The translations under genes and the position numbers were made by a program. A DNA stretch of 64,000 nt. Origin: Rhodococcus sp. Leaf247 (GTDB lineage Bacteria > Actinomycetota > Actinomycetes > Mycobacteriales > Mycobacteriaceae). Position 1 is the first letter of the stretch, and the number at the start of each line of letters is the position of its first letter. This document shows positions 1-7,586 of this stretch, one piece after another. The notes below the pieces were generated by a model. That model was not told the origin of the DNA and searched no databases. It saw nothing but the letters and a program-made list of their open reading frames with translations. The stretch is taken from the NCBI RefSeq assembly GCF_001426185.1, contig NZ_LMRP01000001.1, positions 1,776,765-1,840,764 on the forward strand. Direction: 5' to 3'.

Positions 1-485
1 GTCGGCTGCCGTCCGGAGAGGTACTCGACTCGGTCGAACTCGACATGCCGATGCAGGAACTGCACACGCGCGCAGTGATGTACACGATCACTCCGGAATT
101 ACTCGAAGCCGCCGGCGTCACGGCAGAACGCGTTCCCGGCTCGCTGCACGCGGCCGAGCACGCCGCCATCGGACTGCTGCCCCTGGTGGCGACGTGCGAT
201 CGATGGGACATCGGTGGAGTGTCCACTGCGCTGCATGCCGACACCGGCTTACCGACGGTCTTCGTCTACGACGGGTACGACGGCGGTGCGGGTTTCGCCG
301 ATCGCGGACACGCCGTCATCGAAACGTGGCTGTCGGCGACACGCGAGGCCATCGCGTCGTGCGAATGCGCGGCCGGGTGCCCGTCGTGTGTGCAGTCGCC
401 CAAGTGCGGCAACGGGAACGACCCGCTGGACAAGGACGGCGCCGTGCGTGTGCTCGACGCCGTCCTCGCATGTCTGGACGGTTAG
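1..485 (+). CDS. DEAD/DEAH-box helicase, C-terminal end (partial)
   Basis: The reading frame is already open at base 3, so this is the 3' end of a gene that starts outside the window. The visible part is a DUF1998-type C-terminal domain. It has a four-cysteine zinc-binding cluster near the end (CECAAGCPSCVQSPKCGNG) followed by the NDPLDK tail seen in mycobacterial Rv3649-type helicases. Rv3649 also adjoins the Flp/Ssd locus in M. tuberculosis, which supports the call. The role is inferred to be ATP-dependent nucleic-acid unwinding, but the helicase motifs are upstream and not visible. The TAG stop overlaps the stop of the convergent P450 gene. Confidence 0.85.
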   Translation, partial: RLPSGEVLDSVELDMPMQELHTRAVMYTITPELLEAAGVTAERVPGSLHAAEHAAIGLLPLVATCDRWDIGGVSTALHADTGLPTVFVYDGYDGGAGFADRGHAVIETWLSATREAIASCECAAGCPSCVQSPKCGNGNDPLDKDGAVRVLDAVLACLDG

Positions 486-1825
486 GCCGACACGGTCGCC
501 GGTTCACCCAGCGCGACCGGCAAGCTCCGGAAGCCGTGCAGCACACGGGTATCGCGCTTGACTCCGGTACCGGCGGATGCGAGGTGCGGGAAGCGATCGA
601 ACAATGTGCGCAATCCGACCTCGCTCTCGGCGCGGGCCAACGCTGCTCCGAGGCAGTAGTGGCGTCCGCCCGAGAACGACAGATGCTTGTTCGCATTGGA
701 GCGGCCCACGTCGAACGTGTCGGGATCGTCGAACACCTGCGGGTCGCGGTTGCCGGCGGCCAGGACGCAGACCACCAGATCCCCCGCCTCGAGGTCCATG
801 CCCTCCACGGACATCGGCCCCTTGGCGACCCGGGCGGTCATCTGAACGGGCGACTCGAGCCGCAGCATCTCGTCGACGGCCGTGCCCCACAGCGACGGGT
901 CCTCCTGCAGGCGGGTGAGCTGATCCGGGTTGTTCATCAGCAGGTTGATGCCGCTGCCCAGCAAGTTGACGGTGGTCTCGAATCCGGCGGCGAGCACCAG
1001 CCCGGCGGTGGCCCGCAACTCCCTGTCGTTCAGGTGGACGCCGTCCTCGGATGCGGCGATGAGCTGACTCATCAAGTCGTCACCGGGGTTCTTCCGCAAC
1101 CCGGCGATGTGGGTGGCCAGCCACTCGTCGAATCCTTGCAGTCCCTGTTCGACCTCGCGGAACTGTGACCACGTGAGTCCGACATCCAGGCTCGGCGCCG
1201 CGAGTTCACCGAACTCCAACACCCTGCCCCGGTCGCTCTCCGGCACGCCGAGAATGTCGCCGATGACGGCGACCGGCAGCTTGGCGCAGTACGACGACAC
1301 GATGTCGACCGTCCCGCCGCCGGTGGCGACCAACTCGTCGAGCAGCGCGTCCGCGACCCTCTGGACGTTGTCGCGCATCCCGTTCACCGCGCGCGCCGTG
1401 AACACCGACGACACGAGCTTGCGGTAGCGGGTGTGGGACGGCGGCTCGACCGACAGCAGTGACGGCGGTGCCAGCGGGTGCAGGGCACCGGTCCGGGTGC
1501 GACGCTCGATCGCTCGCAGAGGCTTCGGCAGATTCCCGCCGACGACCACGGTGCGGTAGTCGTCCGAGCGCAGCAGATCGAAGATCAGAGCGTGATCGAC
1601 GGTGAGGTAGGAGACACGTCCCTCGACGAGCTTCCCCGTCTTGCGGATCTCGTCATAGAGGGGACCGGGGTTGGCCCGCGTGACGGGATCTGCGATGAGC
1701 TTGGCCTGAGGGTCGCCGATCTTGATTCCGCGCTTGGCGAAGAACCGTACGACTCCGTGCACAGCGAGCCACCGCATCCTCGACCGTGCCTCGTCTTTGA
1801 CGGTGTCCACTCTCGACATGCCCAA
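482..1825 (-). CDS. Cytochrome P450
   Basis: 447 aa, normal length for a soluble bacterial class I P450. The I-helix oxygen-binding motif AGFETT is at residues 280-285, the K-helix EMLR (ExxR) at 319-322, and the heme loop FSGGRHYCLG carries the Cys391 thiolate ligand. It would be a heme monooxygenase fed by ferredoxin and ferredoxin reductase. The substrate cannot be told. An FprA-like reductase is encoded at 40867-42273, but nothing links the two. The start at 1825 is followed two codons later by another Met at 1819, either of which could be used. A 14-bp palindrome lies 42 bp upstream. No mycobacterial P450 sits at this position in the Rv3649-Rv3654c order, so this is a lineage-specific insertion into the core. 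Confidence 0.95.
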   Translation of the reverse strand: MGMSRVDTVKDEARSRMRWLAVHGVVRFFAKRGIKIGDPQAKLIADPVTRANPGPLYDEIRKTGKLVEGRVSYLTVDHALIFDLLRSDDYRTVVVGGNLPKPLRAIERRTRTGALHPLAPPSLLSVEPPSHTRYRKLVSSVFTARAVNGMRDNVQRVADALLDELVATGGGTVDIVSSYCAKLPVAVIGDILGVPESDRGRVLEFGELAAPSLDVGLTWSQFREVEQGLQGFDEWLATHIAGLRKNPGDDLMSQLIAASEDGVHLNDRELRATAGLVLAAGFETTVNLLGSGINLLMNNPDQLTRLQEDPSLWGTAVDEMLRLESPVQMTARVAKGPMSVEGMDLEAGDLVVCVLAAGNRDPQVFDDPDTFDVGRSNANKHLSFSGGRHYCLGAALARAESEVGLRTLFDRFPHLASAGTGVKRDTRVLHGFRSLPVALGEPATVSA

Positions 1826-1866
1826 CCCCCCGATACAAGTGCATCCAACGATGCGCGTAACCCCGT

Positions 1867-1880
1867 GTCACACGTGTGAC
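1867..1880. promoter_or_regulatory. 14-bp perfect palindrome between P450 and DUF998 genes
   Basis: GTCACACGTGTGAC is its own reverse complement. It sits in the 102-bp divergent gap, 42 bp upstream of the P450 start and 48 bp upstream of the DUF998 gene. It looks like a TetR-type operator. No regulator gene is adjacent, so the binding protein would be encoded elsewhere. Confidence 0.5.
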
Positions 1881-1927
1881 TGATCTCATGATGCTCCGTT
1901 CCCGCTCGCGGTGTCTACCGTCGTGTC

Positions 1928-2539
1928 ATGACCCTGCGTCGAAGCGTGGCCGCATTGTGGATCGCCACAGTCCTCTATTGGCCGATGCAGGTCGTCGTGT
2001 CCCGCTCGTGGGCAACGCCCTACAGCTGGCGTGACGACGTCATCAGCGCGCTCGGCGCAGCCACCTGTACCGACTACTGCTCCCCCGATCACGTCGTCAT
2101 GAACGCGACCTTCGTCGCCGTGGGCGCCGCGACGGCTGCGGGCGCAGCACTTCTGGTGCGTCCCTCCGTCGGTGTCGCCCGCACCGGGTGGGTGCTCGTG
2201 GCGTTGTCCGGGCTCGCGACGTGTGCGGTGGGGTTCCTGCCGCTCGACGTCTCACCGGTGCCCCACACCGTCGCGGCCCAGGTGCACTTCGGCCTGCAAC
2301 TCGCCGGGATGCTGTGCGTCGCACGATCTGTCGGTCGGATCGCGTCCCGGTTCACCTACGCCTGCAGCGCGATCGCCGTGGTGGGCGGTATCGCGTTCCT
2401 CAGCCCGGGAAAGTGGGGACTGGGCTCGGGTGTCACCGAACGGCTCGCCCTGGACACCTTGAACGTGTGGACCATCGGCATGGGTGTGCTGCTGCTCGCC
2501 CGATCGTGGAATCCGGGCCCCGTAATCCGGGGCCGATAG
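1928..2539 (+). CDS. DUF998 integral membrane protein
   Basis: 203 aa, almost entirely hydrophobic, with about six membrane segments alternating with short polar loops. The N-terminal stretch YSWRDDVISALGA followed by a Cys-containing loop and VVMNATFV is typical of DUF998 proteins. The function of the family is not established; it is an uncharacterised membrane family. There is no clear Shine-Dalgarno before the ATG, so translation may be leaderless or weak. It is divergent from the P450 gene and shares the palindrome-containing gap with it. Confidence 0.8.
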   Translation: MTLRRSVAALWIATVLYWPMQVVVSRSWATPYSWRDDVISALGAATCTDYCSPDHVVMNATFVAVGAATAAGAALLVRPSVGVARTGWVLVALSGLATCAVGFLPLDVSPVPHTVAAQVHFGLQLAGMLCVARSVGRIASRFTYACSAIAVVGGIAFLSPGKWGLGSGVTERLALDTLNVWTIGMGVLLLARSWNPGPVIRGR

Positions 2540-2604
2540 TCCACGATCTCCAACCCCCACCGGCTCTACACTGGTCACACGCAGCGACAGGGAGGATGTT
2601 CACG

Positions 2605-2754
2605 GTGACGACAGCATCGCGTGACGAGAAGCCACAAACCCCGATTCGCAGTGTCGCCGTTCGCCGCGCAGCGGCACGAGCCGCCGTGGCCGCCAGTGCG
2701 AAGACCGGCCGCCCGGTCGCGCCGGAAGTTCGCAGGCTCGCCGAATCGCGCTGA
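2605..2754 (+). CDS. Small basic protein, function unknown
   Basis: 49 aa starting at GTG 2605, preceded by GGGAGG at 2590-2595 (nine-base spacing). The product is Ala/Arg-rich (RRAAARAAVAASAKTGRP) with strong GC3 coding bias. An in-frame ATG at 2596 directly abuts the ribosome site and is a poorer start. I do not recognise a family. It could be a small nucleic-acid-associated protein, but that is a guess from composition only. Confidence 0.45.
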   Translation: MTTASRDEKPQTPIRSVAVRRAAARAAVAASAKTGRPVAPEVRRLAESR

Positions 2755-2778
2755 CCGATCGGCCGAGGTGATAGTTCA

Positions 2779-3123
2779 CTATTCGCTCGCCGGTCCCGCC
2801 CTCGCCGAGGCCGAGGCATCCCGCTGACCGACGCGCAGCACCGCGATCGGCACCCGCACCCGGACCTGCACGTCCCACTCCTCCACGGTGCAACCGTCGA
2901 GCACCGCGTTCATCCGCTGCGCGGACTCGGTAGCCGCCGCACATCCCGCCTCCGACCCACCGATCAGTGCGGCAGCCCCCGCCAGCGCCGCCATGTCCGC
3001 CGCCGACTGCGCCTGGTGCCGCGCCGCCACCGCCGCCCCCACCGACACGACCAGCGCGGTCACGACCACCAGCGCCATCGCCACGAACGCCCCGACCACC
3101 GTCGCCGAACCTCGATCATTCAT
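2779..3123 (-). CDS. TadE-like pilus-locus protein (Rv3654c type)
   Basis: 114 aa. A hydrophobic N-terminal helix after the short MNDRGSATVVGAF leader is followed by the ARHQAQSAADMAALAGA motif typical of the TadE-like proteins found next to the actinobacterial helicase/secretion locus. It would be a minor pilin-like or assembly protein anchored in the membrane, last gene of the Flp operon. The ATG overlaps the end of the preceding tadE by 8 bp, so it is translationally coupled. Confidence 0.85.
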   Translation of the reverse strand: MNDRGSATVVGAFVAMALVVVTALVVSVGAAVAARHQAQSAADMAALAGAAALIGGSEAGCAAATESAQRMNAVLDGCTVEEWDVQVRVRVPIAVLRVGQRDASASARAGPASE

Positions 3124-3442
3124 CCGACGGCTCTACCGCCGCGACCGCACTGGCAGCAACCGTCAACCCCGGCAACGGCGACGACGCCTCCACCCGCACC
3201 GTGACGACATCCTCGGTCCGCGACACCGTCACCCGTGCTCCCGGTGGACCGACCCGACGCGCGAGATCCAGAGCACCCACATCCCCGAGCGCCGTCAGCC
3301 GCGCTCCCTCGCGCGCCGCGTCGATACACCGGACGTAGGACGTGACCGTCACCAGCGCACCCAGACACAGCACCAGGACGACCACGATCGACGAGATCGC
3401 CAGCGCCGCTTCCACCGTCACCGCGCCGGCGTCCCCCGTCAC
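3116..3442 (-). CDS. TadE-family minor pilin (Rv3655c type)
   Basis: 108 aa. The GTG start at 3442 overlaps the stop of the flp-like gene in a GTGA. The pattern AGAVTVEAALAISSIVVVLVL shows the short polar leader, a Glu five residues into the helix, and a single membrane helix as in TadE/TadF pseudopilins; it continues with RCIDAAREGAR. It is inferred to be a minor pilin of the tight-adherence (Flp) pilus. Longer upstream frames are open, but the coupled start fits the operon pattern best. Confidence 0.85.
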   Translation of the reverse strand: MTGDAGAVTVEAALAISSIVVVLVLCLGALVTVTSYVRCIDAAREGARLTALGDVGALDLARRVGPPGARVTVSRTEDVVTVRVEASSPLPGLTVAASAVAAVEPSDE

Positions 3443-3639
3443 ACCTGCGTCTGCAGCGCCTTGTCGATGATCCCCGTCAATGCGGTCACGATGCTGTCGC
3501 CGGTGACCACCGTGTACAGCACGGCCCCGAACGCGGCCGCGGCGATGGTGCCGATGGCGTACTCCGCCGTGGACATCCCGTCGTCCTCGGCCATCATGAT
3601 CGCCGCGCGCGCTCCGAGACGGTTCAGCATTTCCCTCAT
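3439..3639 (-). CDS. Flp-like pilin, DUF4244 family (Rv3656c type)
   Basis: 66 aa from the ATG at 3639, which has AGGGGGAG just upstream (revcomp of 3643-3650). An in-frame ATG at 3654 lacks such a site. The core DDGMSTAEYAIGTIAAAAFG holds the Glu-Tyr pair of Flp prepilins at the start of the membrane helix. It is inferred to be the major subunit of the Flp pilus. A 9-bp hairpin upstream (3658-3680) separates it from tadC, which would fit differential expression of the abundant subunit. No prepilin peptidase gene is present in the window. Confidence 0.88.
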   Translation of the reverse strand: MREMLNRLGARAAIMMAEDDGMSTAEYAIGTIAAAAFGAVLYTVVTGDSIVTALTGIIDKALQTQV

Positions 3640-3657
3640 GTTCTCCCCCTTCATGAT

Positions 3658-3680
3658 CCGAGGCGGGACATCCGCCTCGG
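3658..3680 (-). promoter_or_regulatory. Intercistronic hairpin upstream of the pilin gene
   Basis: Arms CCGAGGCGG (3658-3666) and CCGCCTCGG (3672-3680) with a 5-nt loop lie in the 57-bp gap between tadC and flp, just before the pilin ribosome site. It could act as a partial terminator for tadC or stabilise the 5' end of a processed pilin mRNA. Confidence 0.55.
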
Positions 3681-3696
3681 CGCTTCTGGGCGCGCC

Positions 3697-4263
3697 TCAC
3701 AGCACGCCGCCGTTCAGAACCGACCCGGCCAGACCGATCACCACGGGCACGATGCCGAGGCAGACGAACGCCGGCAGGAAGCACAGGCCGAGCGGGCCGC
3801 TGACCATGACGCCCGCACGCTCCCCCGCGGCAGCCGCGGCGTCGTCCGCTCGGGAGCGCAGTTCCGTCGCCGCCTCGGCAGTGGCATCGGCCATGGAGGT
3901 TCCCGATCTGGCCGATCGCAGGATCACGCGCGCGACGGCCTCCGTGTCCGCATCGGCAGCGAGCGCGCGCCACGCGGATTCCGGTTCCCCACCGAGCGAG
4001 AGCACGTGAGACGCGCGACGAAGTGCCGACGCCATCGGTTCCGGCGCGACACCGGCGACGGCAGACGCCGATGCGGCGATGTCGAGGCCTGACCGCAGAC
4101 AGGACGACAGCAGATCCAGGGCACTCGCGGTCGCATGGATGTCGTACTCGCTCGGTGAGGATTCCGACTCGACGACAGTCGGCGGTCGCAGCCGAGCCCG
4201 CGCACCGGTGGCCGGCGGCACCGCGAGGAGGGCACAGGCCAGCAGGACGAGAGTGGTTGTCAC
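3697..4263 (-). CDS. tadC: TadC-type pilus assembly membrane protein (Rv3657c type)
   Basis: 188 aa from GTG 4263, which overlaps the tadB stop as GTGA. An N-terminal membrane helix, a central region (LDLLSSCLRSGLDIAASASAV) that is the T2SSF/GspF-like helical core, and a C-terminal pair of hydrophobic segments (GPLGLCFLPAFVCLGIVPVV) match TadC. It is inferred to form, with TadB, the inner-membrane platform on which TadA drives pilin assembly. Confidence 0.85.
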   Translation of the reverse strand: MTTTLVLLACALLAVPPATGARARLRPPTVVESESSPSEYDIHATASALDLLSSCLRSGLDIAASASAVAGVAPEPMASALRRASHVLSLGGEPESAWRALAADADTEAVARVILRSARSGTSMADATAEAATELRSRADDAAAAAGERAGVMVSGPLGLCFLPAFVCLGIVPVVIGLAGSVLNGGVL

Positions 4264-5036
4264 GACGCCACCTTCGCCACGATCGCATCGGTCCACAGGA
4301 GGCCGGCACACGCGAGGGTCACGCCCACGACGAGCATGATTCCGCCGACTCCGCCGCCGGCAAGCACAGCGACGGGCGATGCGCCCATCGCCTGACCGAG
4401 CAGCGTCCCCACGGCGGGTAGAGCGGCCAGCACCGCCGCCGTCGCGCGGGGACCTGCCATCGACGCCTCGATACGTCGTGCCGATCGCGCTCGGTCCTTC
4501 AGATCGGTACGGACGGCGTCGAGCAGGGATGCGAGTCGTAGGCCGTGTACCTCGGCGACGCGCCAGACCGCTGCCACACGCGCGAAGTCGGCGCCTGATC
4601 CGAGGGCACCGACGGCGTCGGACATCGCTCCGCCCAACTCGGCGCGCGCGGCGGCGGATGCGAACACCGATCCCACCTCGCCCCGATGTTCCTGCGCAGC
4701 AACGCGACAGGCCACGGCCGGGTGCGCACCGACACGGAGTTCTGCGACCACGGTGTCCAGTGCGGAACACAGGGTGGTCGACGCCGCCCGCTCGGCGACG
4801 CGGCCCGCCGAACGACTGCGCCGCACGACGAGCGTGGTCGCCAGCACCGCCAGCGCGCACCCCACGGTCCAGCCGAGGAGCACGCCGACGACCAGCGACA
4901 GCGCAGGAACCCAGATTCGGGCGGACACCTGCCCCACGAGAAATGTGCGAGCACGTCGCGGACGCAACCGACGCCGCGCGTCGTGAACCGGCACCACGAG
5001 CACGGCCAGAGCCAGACACAGCGCCGCCGCGATCAC
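4260..5036 (-). CDS. tadB: TadB-type pilus assembly membrane protein (Rv3658c type)
   Basis: 258 aa. The start is GTG at 5036 overlapping the tadA stop (GTGA). Two N-terminal hydrophobic segments, a cytoplasmic GspF-like domain (about residues 85-190, with LRVGAHPAVA and HGLRLASLLDAV), then two C-terminal membrane helices. It is the inner-membrane partner of TadC in Flp pilus biogenesis. Confidence 0.87.
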   Translation of the reverse strand: MIAAALCLALAVLVVPVHDARRRLRPRRARTFLVGQVSARIWVPALSLVVGVLLGWTVGCALAVLATTLVVRRSRSAGRVAERAASTTLCSALDTVVAELRVGAHPAVACRVAAQEHRGEVGSVFASAAARAELGGAMSDAVGALGSGADFARVAAVWRVAEVHGLRLASLLDAVRTDLKDRARSARRIEASMAGPRATAAVLAALPAVGTLLGQAMGASPVAVLAGGGVGGIMLVVGVTLACAGLLWTDAIVAKVAS

Positions 5037-6214
5037 ACCGGCCCCTCACGTCGCCCGAGAACGGCCAGGAGAGTGTCGTAGCCCGGCCCGTGCGCATTCT
5101 GCCGGGACCACGCGTCGACGACGGTGCACAGTCCACGCTCGTCGCGTTCGAGAACACCGATGGAGGCGAGCACGCGGCGCCCGGACGACTCCCGCGCGAC
5201 GTGCAGGACCACCTGCACGGCGGCGGCGAACTGACTGTGCAACGCCGCGCGGTCCATACCGCCCAGTGCCGCAAGTGCTTCGAGCCGCGCGGGCACCTCG
5301 TCGGGCGAGTTGGCGTGCACGGTGCCCGCGCCGCCGTCGTGGCCGGTGTTGAGCGCCGTCAACAGGTCGACGACCTCGGCCCCGCGTACCTCCCCGACGA
5401 CGATGCGATCCGGACGCATCCGCAGCGCCTGTCGCACCAGGTCCCGCACATCGACCTGACCGACGCCCTCGACGTTGGCGGGGCGAGCGACGAGTTGGAC
5501 GACGTGCGGGTGGGACGGTGCCAACTCGGCCGCGTCCTCCACGCAGATGATCCGCTCGGCGGGGTCCACCTCGCCCAACAGTGCCGCCAACAAGGTGGTC
5601 TTGCCCGTTCCGGTACCGCCGACGACGAGGAACGCCAACCGTCCGGACACGATGCGCCGCAACAACTCCTCGGACCCGGTTGCGAACGCACCCGATTCCG
5701 CAAGCGCTGAAAGACCCTGCGACGCCGGACGGAGCACCCGCAGCGACAGGCACGTCCCACCCTGCGCGACGGGTGCGAGTACGGCATGCAGTCGAACTCC
5801 GAAGGAGTCGCGATCGACACCCGGCAGACGCCCGTCCACCCATGGCTGCGCGTCGTCGAGCCGCCGCCCGGCGGACAGCGCCAGTCGCTGCGCGAGTCGA
5901 CGGACCGCAGCTTCGTCGGTGAAGCTGACACCGGCGCGGCGCAATCCGGAACCACGGTCGACCCAGACGTCCCGGGGTCCGGTGACGAGGACGTCGGTGA
6001 CACCCGGTTCCCTCAGGACGGAGTCCAGAACCCCGGCGCCGCGGAACTCGGTGTCGAGGACGTGCAGCGCGGCCAACAGATCGGCATCACCGAGTACCCC
6101 ACCCGCTTCGGCGCGTAGAGCGTCGGCGATGACCGCGGGAGTCGGATCCCGATCCGAACCCGCCAGTCGGCCCCGCACCCGGTCGAGCAGATCGGTGGAC
6201 ACCCAGTTCGTCAC
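5033..6214 (-). CDS. tadA: TadA/CpaF-type secretion ATPase (Rv3659c type)
   Basis: 393 aa from GTG 6214, overlapping the ssd stop (GTGA). The N-terminal domain has the GVTDVLVTGP motif of CpaF/TadA proteins. Walker A GGTGTGKTT is at residues 199-207, the Walker B/Asp-box region includes IICVEDAAEL, and RPDRIVVGEVRG with NTGHDGGAGTVHAN follows as expected for type II/IV secretion ATPases. It is the hexameric cytoplasmic motor for Flp pilus assembly. The coupled start defines the N terminus, although the frame stays open further upstream. Confidence 0.93.
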   Translation of the reverse strand: MTNWVSTDLLDRVRGRLAGSDRDPTPAVIADALRAEAGGVLGDADLLAALHVLDTEFRGAGVLDSVLREPGVTDVLVTGPRDVWVDRGSGLRRAGVSFTDEAAVRRLAQRLALSAGRRLDDAQPWVDGRLPGVDRDSFGVRLHAVLAPVAQGGTCLSLRVLRPASQGLSALAESGAFATGSEELLRRIVSGRLAFLVVGGTGTGKTTLLAALLGEVDPAERIICVEDAAELAPSHPHVVQLVARPANVEGVGQVDVRDLVRQALRMRPDRIVVGEVRGAEVVDLLTALNTGHDGGAGTVHANSPDEVPARLEALAALGGMDRAALHSQFAAAVQVVLHVARESSGRRVLASIGVLERDERGLCTVVDAWSRQNAHGPGYDTLLAVLGRREGPV

Positions 6215-7281
6215 GACGGCGCTCCGGTGCCGGACAGGATCGCCAGCACCGCGGATGCAGCGGCCGCCAGGGACGAGCGCCTGCCCAGCGACAGCCCGCG
6301 CCCGTCGAGCATGGCCGCCAGTCGGCGCTCGGGCCGTACCGACGCCAGCAACGGCACCTGGACAATCTCCGCGACGTCCGCGGCGGTCAAGCCTCCCGGT
6401 GCCGGTCCCCGCACGACCAGTCCGACGTTCGCGCACACCGAACCCACCGAGTCCGCGACGACACGAGCGGCGGCGGCCGAGCGCACCGTGGCGGGCGTGA
6501 TCAGGACGACGAGGTCCGCCACGTCCAACGCGCCTCGCTGCACAACTCCGTCGGTCCTGGGTGTGTCGCAGACGACCACGTCGCCGGCCGACCGTCCTGC
6601 TGCGACCACGGCACGCAGGGCGTTCTCCGTGATCACGTTCACCGCGTCACGACGCGTCGAGAGGACGGCCAGGTCGTCGATACCGGGAAGTGCGTGATGC
6701 AACGCGTCGGCCGTGACGTTGCCGCCGTCGATCACCAGGTCCGGCCACCGCAACCCGGGGGACGTGTCGAGCCCCGCGACGAGGTCGAGACCCCCGCCGC
6801 CGACGTCCCCGTCGACGAGCAGTGCCCGGCCGGATCGTGATGCGACGAGTGCGAGTGCCGTGGCGAAGACGGATGCACCGGCTCCCCCGCATCCCCCGGT
6901 CACCGCGATGACGACCCCGTCGCCGCCACTGTCGTGGGACCGGAGCGTGAGGAATTGCATGAGGTCGGTCTCCGCGGCCGGCAGTTCGAGAACGCGCGTG
7001 GTGCGCAGCAGCGCCGCCGCCTGCCAGGACCGGACGTCGGCGGGCCGATCCGTGACGACCGCGAGCCGCGGATGGATCGGGAACTGGTGTGCAGCAGCCA
7101 GATCGGCGTCTGCCCGAGCGACGACGACGATGTCCGCGGACTGCCAGGCGGACCTGTCGGGAAGCCCTGGCACGTGAACGGACGTCCGGCCGGCCGCGGC
7201 CGCCACTCGACGGACGTGATCGGAGACGGCGGGGTCGGACGCGACGACGAGCACTGTCCCGCGCTGCGGAGGTTGGGTCAC
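6211..7281 (-). CDS. ssd: Ssd/CpaE-like septum-site or pilus-localisation protein
   Basis: 356 aa from GTG 7281, close to the length of mycobacterial Ssd (Rv3660c); an ATG at 7344 would add 21 unlikely residues. An N-terminal receiver-like domain is followed by a MinD/ParA-like domain. The deviant Walker A region reads TGGCGGAGAS: both signature lysines of KGGxGK[ST] are missing, so ATP use is doubtful. LLVDGDVGGGGLD and VVCDTPR mark the Asp-containing switch strands. It is first in the pilus operon, as CpaE is in many Tad loci. Ssd is reported to affect septum formation in mycobacteria. Confidence 0.85.
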   Translation of the reverse strand: MTQPPQRGTVLVVASDPAVSDHVRRVAAAAGRTSVHVPGLPDRSAWQSADIVVVARADADLAAAHQFPIHPRLAVVTDRPADVRSWQAAALLRTTRVLELPAAETDLMQFLTLRSHDSGGDGVVIAVTGGCGGAGASVFATALALVASRSGRALLVDGDVGGGGLDLVAGLDTSPGLRWPDLVIDGGNVTADALHHALPGIDDLAVLSTRRDAVNVITENALRAVVAAGRSAGDVVVCDTPRTDGVVQRGALDVADLVVLITPATVRSAAAARVVADSVGSVCANVGLVVRGPAPGGLTAADVAEIVQVPLLASVRPERRLAAMLDGRGLSLGRRSSLAAAASAVLAILSGTGAPS

Positions 7282-7403
7282 GTGGTCGATGGTGCGGGAG
7301 ACGGGCACCCGGAACCAGAGCGTCGGTCCGCATCCTGTGGACAACTCCCACCCGGGGATGACGAGAGCACTCGACGGAGAGACGTGATAGGGGCCGAACC
7401 GAG

Positions 7404-7471
7404 GACGACCCCCGCCAGGGGGGGAGGAGGCGGGGGTCGTCGGCGTTCAGCTCCGGGGGGTCGAGCTGAAC
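7404..7471. promoter_or_regulatory. Two tandem GC-rich hairpins in the ssd / HAD-phosphatase divergent gap
   Basis: The first hairpin has 13-bp perfect arms (GACGACCCCCGCC, 7404-7416, and its complement 7429-7441) with a G-rich 12-nt loop. Three bases on, the second has 9-bp arms (GTTCAGCTC 7445-7453; GAGCTGAAC 7463-7471). The 305-bp gap 7282-7586 otherwise shows no gene. Neither hairpin has a T-run. They may be attenuators in a 5' UTR, a short sRNA, or terminators. Confidence 0.55.
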
Positions 7472-7586
7472 ACACCCGATTCGAGACCAGGCACCCGAAA
7501 TGCTACACCGCCGACAACGGCTGACGGCATGTGCGACGTGATCACGATCTGCGCTCCGACCGCAGGTCGGCCGTTACCCTGGGGAC

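Noticed and set aside
1875-1890. Crp site before the P450 gene
   Set aside because: TGTGACTGATCTCATG has only eight of ten positions and its right half lacks the key CA; the palindrome beside it is a better explanation.
6934-7524. Long open frame on the plus strand opposite ssd
   Set aside because: It is antisense to a conserved gene with clear motifs; high GC makes long spurious frames, and the translation has no recognisable fold.
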